Below are positions 37,007 to 46,298 of a stretch of 64,000 bases of DNA, in pieces. The stretch covers positions 1,736,001 to 1,800,000 of the forward strand of contig NZ_CP020465.1 of the NCBI RefSeq assembly GCF_002076895.1. The letters are read 5' to 3'. The stretch comes from Cognaticolwellia beringensis (GTDB lineage Bacteria; Pseudomonadota; Gammaproteobacteria; Enterobacterales; Alteromonadaceae). A program made the position numbers and the translations under genes. Position 1 is the stretch's first letter. Every line of letters begins with the position of its first letter. Under the pieces are notes generated by a model that was not told the DNA's origin, ran no database searches, and saw nothing but the letters and a program-made list of their open reading frames with translations.

Positions 37007-37987
37007 CTAAGCGGTTAATTCAAATTGATGGCTTGCTGATTTTTCATAGGCTTGATTAATATTTGAGTAAAATTGTTCAATACGGCCAGCTCTTTGATCA
37101 ACAGTGATCGGCCTAGTTGGAGCAACCGCTTCCTGTGCTGATAACGTTTGTTCAATTTGGCGATCAAAAGCTTTGCTACTTTCATTATTTTCAAGGCTCT
37201 CATCACTTTGCAGTAGCACTTCTTTATCACGAAATAAATTACCTAACTTAGGTGTAGACTCTTCATTCTCAATACTCGCATTAACTAATTCGGCTTGGGC
37301 CTCTAAGATGATGCTAGACGCCGTAGCTGCAACCCGTATATCTTGTGATGATGGGTTGGCAGGAGCTAACGCAGCAGCCTGAACTTTGTTCATTTTCGCA
37401 ATGGTTTCTTGTGGATCGCCAGGCACGGGAGTTAAATCAACAGAGACTTCACCTGAAACGGCGTACTTTTTACCATTTGGACCCGTTTCATAAGCATAAG
37501 TCGGCGCGCCAGTAAGTGAACCGCCAACTGAAGCATGGGCTCTTTCATGATTACGCACTTCTTTATCACGACTTTCCAAACTTCGAATTATTTGTTTTTC
37601 TGCAAATTCTTCATTACTAGATTGTTGTGTACGACTTGACGTTTCTTGTCCCTGTTTTGATTCTACAGAGCCATCATTATTTTGTTCATTGGCCTCTTGT
37701 TCTGAGCCTTGCCCAGAACGTTCATTATTACCAGCACCGTTGCCAATAACATCGTTTGCTAGTTCCGCTTGCTTGCGTAAACTGGCGAAATCTACTTGTT
37801 GATTATTTTGTGCTGGCGTACGGCCACGCTCTTTGTCAGAGGCAACGCCTTTTTCGCCAGCTGATTGACTCGACGGCTCTGGCTTTGTAATGATTTCTCT
37901 TTGCTGATTATCGCGGCGCAAGCTATCTGTCTGCAGATTGACGGCAGTTTGTACGGGTAGCTGATTGCTTTGTGGCGTGATATTCAT
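37007..37987 (-). CDS. putative metalloprotease, CJM1_0395/SprA-related family
   Basis: This 326-residue protein has a long, polar, glutamine/serine-rich N-terminal half. A compact core follows with RNHERAHASVGGSLTGAP, containing HExxH (HERAH) at about residues 152-156, then TYAYETGPNGKKYAVSGEV and VDLTPVPGDPQETIAKM. This matches the SprA-related or CJM1_0395 family, predicted zincins. It has no signal peptide. It lies five bases after the small flagellar-rod-like gene, so the two are co-transcribed. The function is unknown. Confidence 0.8.
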   Translation of the reverse strand: MNITPQSNQLPVQTAVNLQTDSLRRDNQQREIITKPEPSSQSAGEKGVASDKERGRTPAQNNQQVDFASLRKQAELANDVIGNGAGNNERSGQGSEQEANEQNNDGSVESKQGQETSSRTQQSSNEEFAEKQIIRSLESRDKEVRNHERAHASVGGSLTGAPTYAYETGPNGKKYAVSGEVSVDLTPVPGDPQETIAKMNKVQAAALAPANPSSQDIRVAATASSIILEAQAELVNASIENEESTPKLGNLFRDKEVLLQSDESLENNESSKAFDRQIEQTLSAQEAVAPTRPITVDQRAGRIEQFYSNINQAYEKSASHQFELTA

Positions 37988-37992
37988 AATAG

Positions 37993-38289
37993 CTAAACTC
38001 GAACGTCCAATAATGTGCCTAAATTTTCGTCAGCAGATACAATAACGTTCGCAGACGCTTTTGCTTGAAACTCTGCTACCCGTAAATCAACCACTGATTG
38101 CGTCAGGTTTACTGCGGTATCAGGATTCTGTATCGCCGAATTCGAAATTTGATTGTTATCTTGGCCGATACCGTAAGACTCAGGCGTTATACCTACGCTA
38201 GTCGCTATATTTTCAGCGGCTTTATAGGCATCTTCATTGGCTTTTTGAAAACCTTGTACACCAGCATTAAAAGCGGATTGAATTTCCAT
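37993..38289 (-). CDS. small protein resembling flagellar rod/hook protein termini
   Basis: This 98-residue protein has an N-terminus SAFNAGVQGFQKANEDAYKA ... NIA and a C-terminus VDLRVAEFQAKASANVIVSA then ADENLGTLLDVRV. That is the pattern of the paired terminal helices of axial flagellar proteins (FlgB/C/E/G-type), without the central domain. No flagellar genes are nearby. It may be a mini axial-like protein. It is co-transcribed with the HExxH gene downstream. Confidence 0.6.
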   Translation of the reverse strand: MEIQSAFNAGVQGFQKANEDAYKAAENIATSVGITPESYGIGQDNNQISNSAIQNPDTAVNLTQSVVDLRVAEFQAKASANVIVSADENLGTLLDVRV

Positions 38290-38366
38290 AAAACTCTCCT
38301 AAATTATTACTTGCACTTACCTGTTCAATTATTAACCAAATCCACTAAAAAGTAAACCTTTACCCT

Positions 38367-39161
38367 TTAGATAACATGTTCCATTAGCCAATTTTTCAAT
38401 ATCGTTAAAAATTCTGCCTGGTGAGATATAAAGGGTGCATGTGATGCTTGTTCAAATATATAACGCTGACTGTTGGGTGCGAGCTCATCAATTAATGCGA
38501 TAACTTGTTTGGGTACTAAGCCATCAAGTTTGCCGTAAAGTCTAAAAAACGGCTGTTTTATGCCAGCTAATTGTTCAGACAAATCCGATGTTTCTAATAA
38601 ACTTAATGAATCGTCTAATATCTGTCGCGCTGGTTGTTGATGCTGCATCACTAGATCACGAATGGTCTTAATATCTTGGCGAATATGCGGACTCCCCATA
38701 GCCTGTATTTTCAAAAAGTTACTAATGGTTTTTGTCGTGTCTTGAGCAAGTTGCTGGTGAAATAAGGCCAAAACACTTTCTTTTATCCCCGGCCAATTAT
38801 CTCGTTCAATGAATTGTGGCGAACTCGCGACAGTAATTAACCCTAACACTTGTTCGGGATGGTTAATGGCTATTTGGCTGGCGACTAATCCGCCTAATGA
38901 CCATCCGATATAAACCGCAGGTTTACCAACCGCATCGATAATAGCATTTGCTATTTCGACTAACGAATATTGCTCAAGTTGAACTAAGTTATTGGTCGCA
39001 AATCCGGGTAAATCAACGGTAATAACTTCAAAATCAGTTTGTAGTTGCGCTGAGCATGGCTGCCATACAGCAGAGTTTAGACCCCAACCATGAATAAATA
39101 CTAAGGGTATGCCTTGGCCTTGGCTCGCAATTTTCAATCTTTCTGCCATGCTTTCTGTCAT
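38367..39161 (-). CDS. bioH: pimeloyl-ACP methyl ester carboxylesterase
   Basis: This 264-residue alpha/beta hydrolase has the oxyanion-region motif FIHGWGLNSAVW, nucleophile GWSLGG (Ser near 88), an acid in the YGKLDGLVP stretch and the catalytic His in ASHAPFISH. It matches BioH, which frees pimeloyl-ACP in biotin synthesis. Its divergent placement next to gntX, with nfuA nearby, repeats the E. coli bioH-gntX-nfuA order. Confidence 0.92.
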   Translation of the reverse strand: MTESMAERLKIASQGQGIPLVFIHGWGLNSAVWQPCSAQLQTDFEVITVDLPGFATNNLVQLEQYSLVEIANAIIDAVGKPAVYIGWSLGGLVASQIAINHPEQVLGLITVASSPQFIERDNWPGIKESVLALFHQQLAQDTTKTISNFLKIQAMGSPHIRQDIKTIRDLVMQHQQPARQILDDSLSLLETSDLSEQLAGIKQPFFRLYGKLDGLVPKQVIALIDELAPNSQRYIFEQASHAPFISHQAEFLTILKNWLMEHVI

Positions 39162-39215
39162 GCTTCGTTTGCTCGATAACGGATATACGCATAGTTTAAC
39201 TAAAGGGTGCTGAAA

Positions 39216-39983
39216 ATGGAATTTAGCAGCAAGATCAACCGCGATATAATATTAGCTTTACCACAAATTTTTCGCCAACAATTCAAAAATATCCAACTGA
39301 AAGTAAGCTGCTGCAGCTTATGTGGAAACACTTGCCAAAAGCATCCACTGCTTTGTCAATTCTGCCAAGCTGATTTACCCTATTTTAATTACCAACACAT
39401 CCCTTATGATTTATTGTCTTGGCCTGCCATTACAAAACTTATTCCCATCAAAAATTTTGATCACCTATTAGCCATTGCCCCCTATATTTGGCCTTTCGAT
39501 AGCTGGATTAGCCAACTAAAATATCAACATAAAACAGAATTGGCGGAGTTACTCAGTTATCTACTTATTAATCATTGGCAGCAATACCTTAGTGCCGACA
39601 AAGCCAACGTAACGTCGGATAACACCTTAATTGTGGCTGTGCCCTTACATTTAAAAAAGTGGCAAGCGCGGGGGTTTAATCAGGCGCATCTTATTGCACG
39701 AAAGTTCGCACAGTATTTTAATTATGAATATCAAGCGGAACTTGTCACTCGGGAGAAATTGACTGAAAGTCAGGTAGGAAAGTCTGGTATAGAGCGCCGG
39801 AAAAATTTGAAGAATGCCTTTAGTCTCAACATAAATTCAGCGGCAAAGTTTCCAACAAATATTATTTTGATTGATGACGTAGTGACCACAGGCACAACAG
39901 CAAATGAAATTTGTAAGCTGTTGAAAAAAAGCGGAGTGCAAAACATTACACTCCTCAGTATTTGTTTAGCTATTCCTAGCTAA
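39216..39983 (+). CDS. gntX: ComF/GntX family phosphoribosyltransferase-like protein
   Basis: This 255-residue protein has an N-terminal zinc-finger-like cysteine cluster (CCSLCGNTCQ ... LCQFCQADLP) and a C-terminal PRTase fold with the PRPP loop LIDDVVTTGTTANEI. It belongs to the ComF/GntX family, linked to competence/DNA uptake in some bacteria. I use the ATG at 39216, with AAAGGG upstream; a GTG at 39207 overlaps that RBS. It is divergent from bioH. Confidence 0.88.
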   Translation: MEFSSKINRDIILALPQIFRQQFKNIQLKVSCCSLCGNTCQKHPLLCQFCQADLPYFNYQHIPYDLLSWPAITKLIPIKNFDHLLAIAPYIWPFDSWISQLKYQHKTELAELLSYLLINHWQQYLSADKANVTSDNTLIVAVPLHLKKWQARGFNQAHLIARKFAQYFNYEYQAELVTREKLTESQVGKSGIERRKNLKNAFSLNINSAAKFPTNIILIDDVVTTGTTANEICKLLKKSGVQNITLLSICLAIPS

Positions 39984-39991
39984 TTAGCAAG

Positions 39992-42544
39992 TTATTCGGC
40001 TAAATTGGCGCTAAACGTTTTAGCAAAAAATAGGCTGTTAGCAATTATTTTCATGCTACCTAAAAAATAACCACGAAAAACTAAGTCGTCAGTACTGGCA
40101 ATAACGCGACCTTTGCCAACATTATGCGCCACAAGCGTTGGATTATTCGCTAAACGATTAACCAAATTTTGATCTGCATAACCACTGAGCAAAGGTGCTT
40201 GGCTGTATTTCGCTACAGTAATAAATGGCTTCACTGTTTGCTCCATAATCACGGTGCTATTACGAAACACCGGCAAATCACTTTGTTGGTAACCGTAAGC
40301 AAGTGGATGACTAACATCTAATTCTGCTTGAAAAATAGCACCTGCGATGCGTTTTCTAGCGGAGAGTTGCTCTTTATCGGCGTAAGTTAATTTTATCGTA
40401 TCAAACAGTTGATCAATATGATCTTTTCTCACAAAATCAATTTTTAGTAATTCATTGACTGATAACCATAGTGCTGCGCGTTTTTGACCAAAGATGACCC
40501 CACCGTTTTCTAACCATGATTTAAACTTACTCAGTACCTCAGCATTTAACGCAGCATATTTACCATCAACCATAATAATATGACTGTAGTCTGCTAAATC
40601 AATTGCCGATAATCTTTGCATTTCGACCACAGTCACTGGAATTTCTAAAAGGTTATCAAGGTAGTAAAGCATTTCTCCTGCTTCATATTGTGATACGCCT
40701 TTGCCACCAACCAATAATACTTTCGGTGCTGAAACCAAGCGGAATGAGTTACTACCAATATCAATGCCTTTTGCGGTTAATCCGGTAGCTAAAGTGTTCA
40801 GCTGTATTTGGCTCTTAGCGGCCAAATCAGTCAGAATATTACGCCAGTTATCCTGAGTCTGTATACCAGCAGGCACAACGATAGTCCCTTGATTAAAAGT
40901 TTTAACTACGCCATTTACTGTCGCTGAAAAAACTTTAGTGGCTACTTTTGCTTTGATCTTAGCATTGGTTATGTTGTTTAACAGTTTAGGAGCTAAAAAG
41001 TCATGCCACTCAAATACATAAGCGTAAGCAGAATCACTTACTTCGGTGATTTTTTCTGTGCTTGGTTGCCAAGGTATATCGTGAGTTTTTAAACCCCGAG
41101 TGCTGCCAACCTGAGCAAATTTTATATTCATTGCCAGCGGTAATGTCCAACCTGAGACATCATAAAAAGTATTATCTTGAAAGTTTTTTTGTTGATTAAA
41201 GAGGGCTTTAATCACGCGATATTGCGGCTGTGCTATCGGAATATAATAACTGTGCTTGGCAATGTATTTTCGCTCATGAATCTTATAATCTTGCTTAAGT
41301 GGGTAAACCTTAATCTGATGTTGCTGCAGCTTACTTAAGAAAGCTTGTAGGCGATAATTATCTTCAGCTTCAGTAAAAATATAACCGTTAAAATTTTCAT
41401 CACTGGCTTGTTTTTCAGCTAGTTTAAAGAACTCTTTTCGATAGTTTTTAAATTTATCTTGGTTTTTCCATGCTCCCTCAATGGTTGATAAAGACGTTAA
41501 GACATGGTTTTGAATACCATACTCAAAAGTTAATAAACCATTAATAGTATCTTGTTGAAGGCCGCGACTGCTCGCTTGTTCAAACAAGACACCAATACCA
41601 CCATTAATATCAGGGTAAGTTGAGCCTTTACCGTAATAAAAGTCGTCAAAACTTTCTTCGCTGTAATATAAGCGATCTTTAGCATCAAGCGCTTTGGCAT
41701 GATAGGTTGCTAATAACTGCGTTAATTCAGTATTTTTAGCCGGAGTCAAAGGATGAGTGCGTGTGGGTATGCCTGGCTGAAAAAAATAGCTACCGTTAGC
41801 ACCCATTTCATGGAAATCGCCTAAGACATTCGGTTGATATTGATGAAAATAAGGCAGGCGATTCTGACTTTCTTTTTGCGACAATAGTAGCCAATCACGG
41901 TTTAAATCAAAACCAAAATGGTTAGTGCGACCTGTGCGCCAATGTTGATGATGTTCAATATGGTTTGGATCTGAATTTTCAGTCATGCCGCGATGCGTCG
42001 CCACCCAATTAACAAACCTATCCATTCCATCAGGATTAATAGTCGGCTCGATTACAATAATGGTATCGTTGAGCAGTTCAGCAACGGCTTTATCTTGCGA
42101 GGCAGCTAAATGATATGCAACCACCATAGCGGCATTGGTACCACTAATTTCATCACCATGAACACTATAACCTAACCACACAACAATTGGGTCTTTAGAT
42201 GAAGCTCCTATATCTGAGCGTCGCGCTAATATTTCATCGATATTTTTAAGGTTTTCAGGACTAGAAATGGTCAGTAAAACTTGCGAACGATATTGTGTAG
42301 TTCGTCCCATCTCTTCAATTTTAACACGAGTTGAAGATGCCGCGACTTGCTGTAAGTAATTTAGCACTTGGTCATGACGAGGATGACGTTCACCTATACC
42401 AAAACCCAATGTAGATTCAGGCGTGGGTACTTGCTCATTATAAACGCTACCATCAGGCAAATATGTGCTGACATTCGCGCCTAAAACAGTAAACGAGGCA
42501 CTTAATAAACAAAATATTACAATTCGATACAGCGATAACAACAT
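39992..42544 (-). CDS. secreted M14 family zinc carboxypeptidase
   Basis: This 850-residue protein has a signal peptide (IVIFCLLSASFTVLGA) and an M14 peptidase domain. Zinc ligands are visible as HxxE in GYSVHGDEISG and the distal histidine in LGDFHEMGAN; NRDW and the EPTINPDGMDRF segment match the family. The C-terminal 400 residues contain a glutamine-amidotransferase-like fold (VLLVGGKGVSQYEAGEMLY). It releases residues from peptides outside the cytoplasm. It converges on gntX and lies between gntX and nfuA, which are adjacent in E. coli. Confidence 0.88.
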   Translation of the reverse strand: MLLSLYRIVIFCLLSASFTVLGANVSTYLPDGSVYNEQVPTPESTLGFGIGERHPRHDQVLNYLQQVAASSTRVKIEEMGRTTQYRSQVLLTISSPENLKNIDEILARRSDIGASSKDPIVVWLGYSVHGDEISGTNAAMVVAYHLAASQDKAVAELLNDTIIVIEPTINPDGMDRFVNWVATHRGMTENSDPNHIEHHQHWRTGRTNHFGFDLNRDWLLLSQKESQNRLPYFHQYQPNVLGDFHEMGANGSYFFQPGIPTRTHPLTPAKNTELTQLLATYHAKALDAKDRLYYSEESFDDFYYGKGSTYPDINGGIGVLFEQASSRGLQQDTINGLLTFEYGIQNHVLTSLSTIEGAWKNQDKFKNYRKEFFKLAEKQASDENFNGYIFTEAEDNYRLQAFLSKLQQHQIKVYPLKQDYKIHERKYIAKHSYYIPIAQPQYRVIKALFNQQKNFQDNTFYDVSGWTLPLAMNIKFAQVGSTRGLKTHDIPWQPSTEKITEVSDSAYAYVFEWHDFLAPKLLNNITNAKIKAKVATKVFSATVNGVVKTFNQGTIVVPAGIQTQDNWRNILTDLAAKSQIQLNTLATGLTAKGIDIGSNSFRLVSAPKVLLVGGKGVSQYEAGEMLYYLDNLLEIPVTVVEMQRLSAIDLADYSHIIMVDGKYAALNAEVLSKFKSWLENGGVIFGQKRAALWLSVNELLKIDFVRKDHIDQLFDTIKLTYADKEQLSARKRIAGAIFQAELDVSHPLAYGYQQSDLPVFRNSTVIMEQTVKPFITVAKYSQAPLLSGYADQNLVNRLANNPTLVAHNVGKGRVIASTDDLVFRGYFLGSMKIIANSLFFAKTFSANLAE

Positions 42545-42716
42545 ACAAGCTTTCCTTATTTGGTTATCTGATAAAATAACAAAATTACGGCATTTGAACT
42601 AGTTATCTTGCCATAATTAGTCATTTATCTGCTCGGTTTGTAGCTTTTCATGTTATGTGTATATAAATTATGCCATCTAGTACTAGCACCAAATGACAGA
42701 GAAGAGTAAAATGGTT

Positions 42717-42741
42717 ATACTTGAGTAAAATAGTCGGGTAT
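42717..42741 (+). promoter_or_regulatory. IscR type 1 binding site upstream of nfuA
   Basis: The 25 bases fit the IscR type 1 consensus ATAS-YYGACTR-WWW-YAGTCRRSTAT at 24 of 25 positions, as I recall that consensus; the only difference is G for C at 42725. It ends 53 bases before the nfuA start, a normal place for repression by the Fe-S form of IscR. E. coli nfuA is also under IscR. Confidence 0.75.
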
Positions 42742-42794
42742 TGAAAACTCAATCCCAGTAGAAAATTCAACACCAGTAGTGAGAGTAAAATAGT

Positions 42795-43376
42795 ATGATG
42801 GTTAACATTTCAGAAACTGCACAAGAACATTTTGTAAAACTACTTTCTGGTCAAGCTGAAGGTACTAGTATCCGTGTATTTGTTGTAAACCCGGGTACAG
42901 CAAGCGCAGAATGTGGTGTATCGTACTGTCCAGCTGACGCTGTAGAAGCTGATGACATTGAACTAAAGTTTGAAAAATTTTCGGCTTACATTGATGCTGA
43001 CAGTAAAACATATTTAGAAGAAGCGGAAATTGATTTTACCACTGACCAAATGGGTTCGCAGTTAACGCTGAAAGCGCCAAACGCTAAGTTGCGTAAAGTA
43101 GGCGATGACGCGCCATTATTTGAGCGTGTTGATTACTTCTTAAAAGCTGAAGTAAACCCACAACTTGCTGGCCATGGCGGCGAATGTACGCTAATGGAAA
43201 TCACTGAAGACGGTTATGCTGTATTACAATTCGGTGGCGGCTGTAACGGTTGTGCCCAAATCGATGTCACTGTAAAAGATGGTATCGAAAAGCAATTGAT
43301 CGACATGATGGGCGACGAAATTAAAGGTGTGAAAGATATGACTGAACACGAACGTGGTGAGCATTCATATTACTAA
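42795..43376 (+). CDS. nfuA: Fe-S biogenesis protein NfuA
   Basis: This 193-residue protein has the degenerate A-type N-terminal domain ([20 protein letters not shown]) and the C-terminal Nfu domain with the cluster-binding CxxC in [18 protein letters not shown]. It carries and delivers [4Fe-4S] clusters, especially under oxidative or iron stress. The length matches E. coli NfuA (191). Two adjacent ATGs are possible (42795 or 42798). An IscR type 1 site lies upstream. Confidence 0.96.
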   Translation: MMVNISETAQEHFVKLLSGQAEGTSIRVFVVNPGTASAECGVSYCPADAVEADDIELKFEKFSAYIDADSKTYLEEAEIDFTTDQMGSQLTLKAPNAKLRKVGDDAPLFERVDYFLKAEVNPQLAGHGGECTLMEITEDGYAVLQFGGGCNGCAQIDVTVKDGIEKQLIDMMGDEIKGVKDMTEHERGEHSYY

Positions 43377-43403
43377 ACGCTTGTAATATAAATTAGTTAT
43401 AAA

Positions 43404-43640
43404 GTGTCGTTATTAGAAAAACTAGGCCAAGACCCACAACGCAGCATGCAGCGTTTTCTCAGTGGACTTGGTCTTTTTGCTATCGGTGCCTTGTTAATAT
43501 TTTTAGGGCTTTATCAAAGCCATATTTGGCAGATTATTGGTATTGTATTTCTTGCGCTTGGCGGCTTGTTTGCCATTTATGGTTACGTCGGATTATTTGC
43601 CAATCGTTTGTATCATATTTTTAATCGCACAAAACCATAA
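43404..43640 (+). CDS. small membrane protein
   Basis: This 78-residue protein has two membrane helices (LSGLGLFAIGALLIFLGL and IIGIVFLALGGLFAIYGYV). It starts at a GTG 27 bases after nfuA with a weak RBS and is probably co-transcribed. I do not recognise a family; the hydrophobic pattern and clean position support a real gene. Confidence 0.65.
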   Translation: MSLLEKLGQDPQRSMQRFLSGLGLFAIGALLIFLGLYQSHIWQIIGIVFLALGGLFAIYGYVGLFANRLYHIFNRTKP

Positions 43641-43687
43641 CAATACAAACCTCAAAAGCTAATGCTTCAAAAATAGTCTTAAAATCC

Positions 43688-45019
43688 CTAAAAAGTATAC
43701 TTATTTCGCTGATAATGCCAAGCCAATGTGGCTCCACGCGCCAACATAAATATTGAAAATGCCGCCCACAAACCATGATTGCCATAATCTTGTAATAACC
43801 ACCACACCGGAAAAAAGCAACCAAATGTCGCAATAAGCATACTGTTTCTCATAATATGTGCCTGCATCAAACCTACGTAAACACCGTCATATAAGTAACA
43901 CCAACAGGCGAGTAATGGCAGCGCTATAATCCAAAAAAGATATTGTTGTGCATAGTCAACGACGGCGGTTATATTCGAGATAGTGTGAATGAAATAGTTA
44001 CCCGCTAAATAAAACAGTAAGCTATAAGCGAGTGCAAATATCCCAGTCCAAAATAGTGCGATATTGACACTAACAAACATATTTTTTTGATTATTTTCTC
44101 CTTTCGCTTTACCCACCATCACTTCTGCAGCATTAGCAATACCATCTAAACCGAACGATATTAACATTAAAAAATTCATTAATATGGCATTGGCGGCAAT
44201 CACATCATCACCGAGTCGCGCCCCTTGAAAGGTCATAAAAACAAAGCATATTTCTAAACATAACGTTCGAATTAATATATCTCGATTCAGTTTAAAATAG
44301 CTTAATAAGGCCGAACGCTCTAATACAGCATCAAACATTTGTTGTACGCCTGAGAACACCCCCATAAACTTTTGCTTAAAGTTTTTATAGACAAAACCTA
44401 ATCCGATGACTAAGCCACTGTATTCTGCTATTAGCGTCGCCATAGCTACGCCTTTAACTTGCCATGCAAAGCCAATAACGAACAGTAAATCTAATCCTAA
44501 GTTAATCAAGTTGGTGGCAATAATTAACCACATCACCACTTTCGCTTTGTGATTACCCAGTAACCAGCCCATAATCACCAAATTAGCTAATGCCGCCGGT
44601 AAGCCCCAAACTCGAATGGCACTGTACTCTCGGGCATAAAATTGTACTTGTTCTGACCCACCAGCTAAAGAAAGCGCCAGATCGAGGTAGAGGTTTTGAA
44701 ATAATATCACCAACAAGCCTACGCTGAACGCAACTATCATCCCACGCAGTAAAATTAAAAAACTTAGCTCATTATTACTTTGACCAAATGCTTGCGCTGA
44801 TAACCCTGTGGTCGACATGCGTAAAAACCCACACAACCAAGTGATGACCGTGATGATCATGGCACCAACCGTACTGCCGCCTAAATAATAGGAATGTTCA
44901 AGATGCCCAATAACGGCAGTATCAACTAAACCTAATAATGGCGCAGTAATATTGGATAAAATCATCGGCAAAGCCAGAATAAATAGCTGCTTATGACGTT
45001 CTATATCATTAAATTTCAA
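43688..45019 (-). CDS. dinF: MATE family efflux transporter, DinF type
   Basis: This 443-residue protein has 12 membrane helices and the MATE/DinF pattern: FILALPMILSNITAPLLGLV at the start, VDTAVIGHL, and GLSAQAFGQ near residue 75. DinF-type exporters move organic cations or bile-salt-like compounds using H+ or Na+. In E. coli dinF sits next to lexA; here lexA is about 10 kb away, and no SOS box is seen near this gene. Confidence 0.85.
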   Translation of the reverse strand: MKFNDIERHKQLFILALPMILSNITAPLLGLVDTAVIGHLEHSYYLGGSTVGAMIITVITWLCGFLRMSTTGLSAQAFGQSNNELSFLILLRGMIVAFSVGLLVILFQNLYLDLALSLAGGSEQVQFYAREYSAIRVWGLPAALANLVIMGWLLGNHKAKVVMWLIIATNLINLGLDLLFVIGFAWQVKGVAMATLIAEYSGLVIGLGFVYKNFKQKFMGVFSGVQQMFDAVLERSALLSYFKLNRDILIRTLCLEICFVFMTFQGARLGDDVIAANAILMNFLMLISFGLDGIANAAEVMVGKAKGENNQKNMFVSVNIALFWTGIFALAYSLLFYLAGNYFIHTISNITAVVDYAQQYLFWIIALPLLACWCYLYDGVYVGLMQAHIMRNSMLIATFGCFFPVWWLLQDYGNHGLWAAFSIFMLARGATLAWHYQRNKYTF

Positions 45020-45117
45020 AAAAGCTGACCTTTATAGGTAAATGCACTGTATCTATAGAAGAAAAAACGTTATTTTACGCAGGCGTTTAAAGTCTACTAT
45101 TTTGCAGGAAGATTAAC

Positions 45118-46167
45118 ATGAAATATTGCCTGTTGGCAGCATTGTGCTATTGCCTACATTTCACCAGTTTTGCCACTGTTATATTACAGTACCATCACGT
45201 TAGCGAAGAAACTCCGGCGAGTACCAGTATTGCTCCCAAGCAATTTGATAAGCATATGCAGTTTCTGCAAGACAACAACTTTAAGGTAATTCATTTATCC
45301 ACCTTAATGGATGCCATTAAGGAAAAAAAAACGTTACCTGATAAAACAGTAGTTATCACCTTTGATGATGCCTATATAGACATTTTAACTCAAGGTAAGC
45401 CTATTTTAGACAAATACGGTTTTCCATTTACGATTTTTATAAATCCGGGCATGGTGGGGCAAAATACGTCACACTTTTTATCATGGCAACAATTAAAAGC
45501 TATGGCAGACGACGGGGTAATTATCGCTAACCATGGCATGAACCATGATTCATTAGCACGCACCCCTCCGGGTATGACCACCCAAGCTTGGTTGGCTAAA
45601 AACGCTGAGTCTTTATTGCGAGCAGAAAAAATAATTGAAAAAGAAACTGGCCAAAGCTGGCGATATTTCGCTTACCCCTACGGTGAGTTTAGTCCTGAAG
45701 TTCAGCAGTGGGTACTTGACAATAACTTTGTCGCGTTTTCACAGCAATCAGGGCCTGTTGGCTTAAATACAGATCTCACCAGTATTCCGCGTTTCCCGGC
45801 ATCGCAACCATACGACCAACTATCAAGCTTGCGAGATAAACTCGATTCATTGCCCTTTAATATTCACCTTGAGGGAAAAAATCAACAAACCATCTTTGAG
45901 CAAGGAGAGTCGACTTCACTCAGTATTAATATTGTCGTTGACGACTTTGAGCCAGAGCAATTGCATTGTTATATCTCTGGCTTAGGCCGTCAGAAAATTC
46001 AATGGCAAAGTGAAGACATGTTTACGATAGATTTTAACGCGCCGCTGCCGTCAGGTCGGGTAAGATGTAATTGCACCGCGCCTAGCATTAGTGAACCCGG
46101 ACGTTATTATTGGTTTTCAAAGCCTTGGTTTATTCTCAAAGAAAATCGTGAATGGTATCCGCTATAA
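45118..46167 (+). CDS. secreted polysaccharide deacetylase family protein
   Basis: This 349-residue protein has a signal peptide (MKYCLLAALCYCLHFTSF). Its NodB-type deacetylase domain shows motif 1 VVITFDDAY (TFDD), metal histidines in ANHGMNHDSL and a later RYFAYPYGEF. Residues about 240-349 form an extra strand-rich C-terminal domain. It probably removes acetyl groups from an envelope or biofilm polysaccharide. It is divergent from dinF. Confidence 0.85.
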   Translation: MKYCLLAALCYCLHFTSFATVILQYHHVSEETPASTSIAPKQFDKHMQFLQDNNFKVIHLSTLMDAIKEKKTLPDKTVVITFDDAYIDILTQGKPILDKYGFPFTIFINPGMVGQNTSHFLSWQQLKAMADDGVIIANHGMNHDSLARTPPGMTTQAWLAKNAESLLRAEKIIEKETGQSWRYFAYPYGEFSPEVQQWVLDNNFVAFSQQSGPVGLNTDLTSIPRFPASQPYDQLSSLRDKLDSLPFNIHLEGKNQQTIFEQGESTSLSINIVVDDFEPEQLHCYISGLGRQKIQWQSEDMFTIDFNAPLPSGRVRCNCTAPSISEPGRYYWFSKPWFILKENREWYPL

Positions 46168-46204
46168 TGTAGACAGCGATTAACGTGAATATGTTAATTG
46201 ACCA

Positions 46205-46228
46205 TTGTAGGTCGGCATTTATGCCGTC
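46205..46228. repeat. REP-like palindromic element
   Basis: Contains GGCAT-TT-ATGCC (46214-46225) inside GTAGGTCGGCAT ... GCCGTC; a GTAGACCTA about 35 bases on could be a matching terminus. It sits between a deacetylase gene and the sco gene and resembles short extragenic palindromes of marine gammaproteobacteria. No second copy is seen in this window. Confidence 0.35.
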
Positions 46229-46298
46229 ATTTAGACGTTAAAATTCGCCAATACTGTCGTACTGTAGACCTATCATTTGATGTCGCTTTGCCTTTAAC

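Noticed and set aside
43621..43833. 70-codon minus-strand frame in the dinF 3' end
   Set aside because: It is in another frame of the dinF gene and has no family features.
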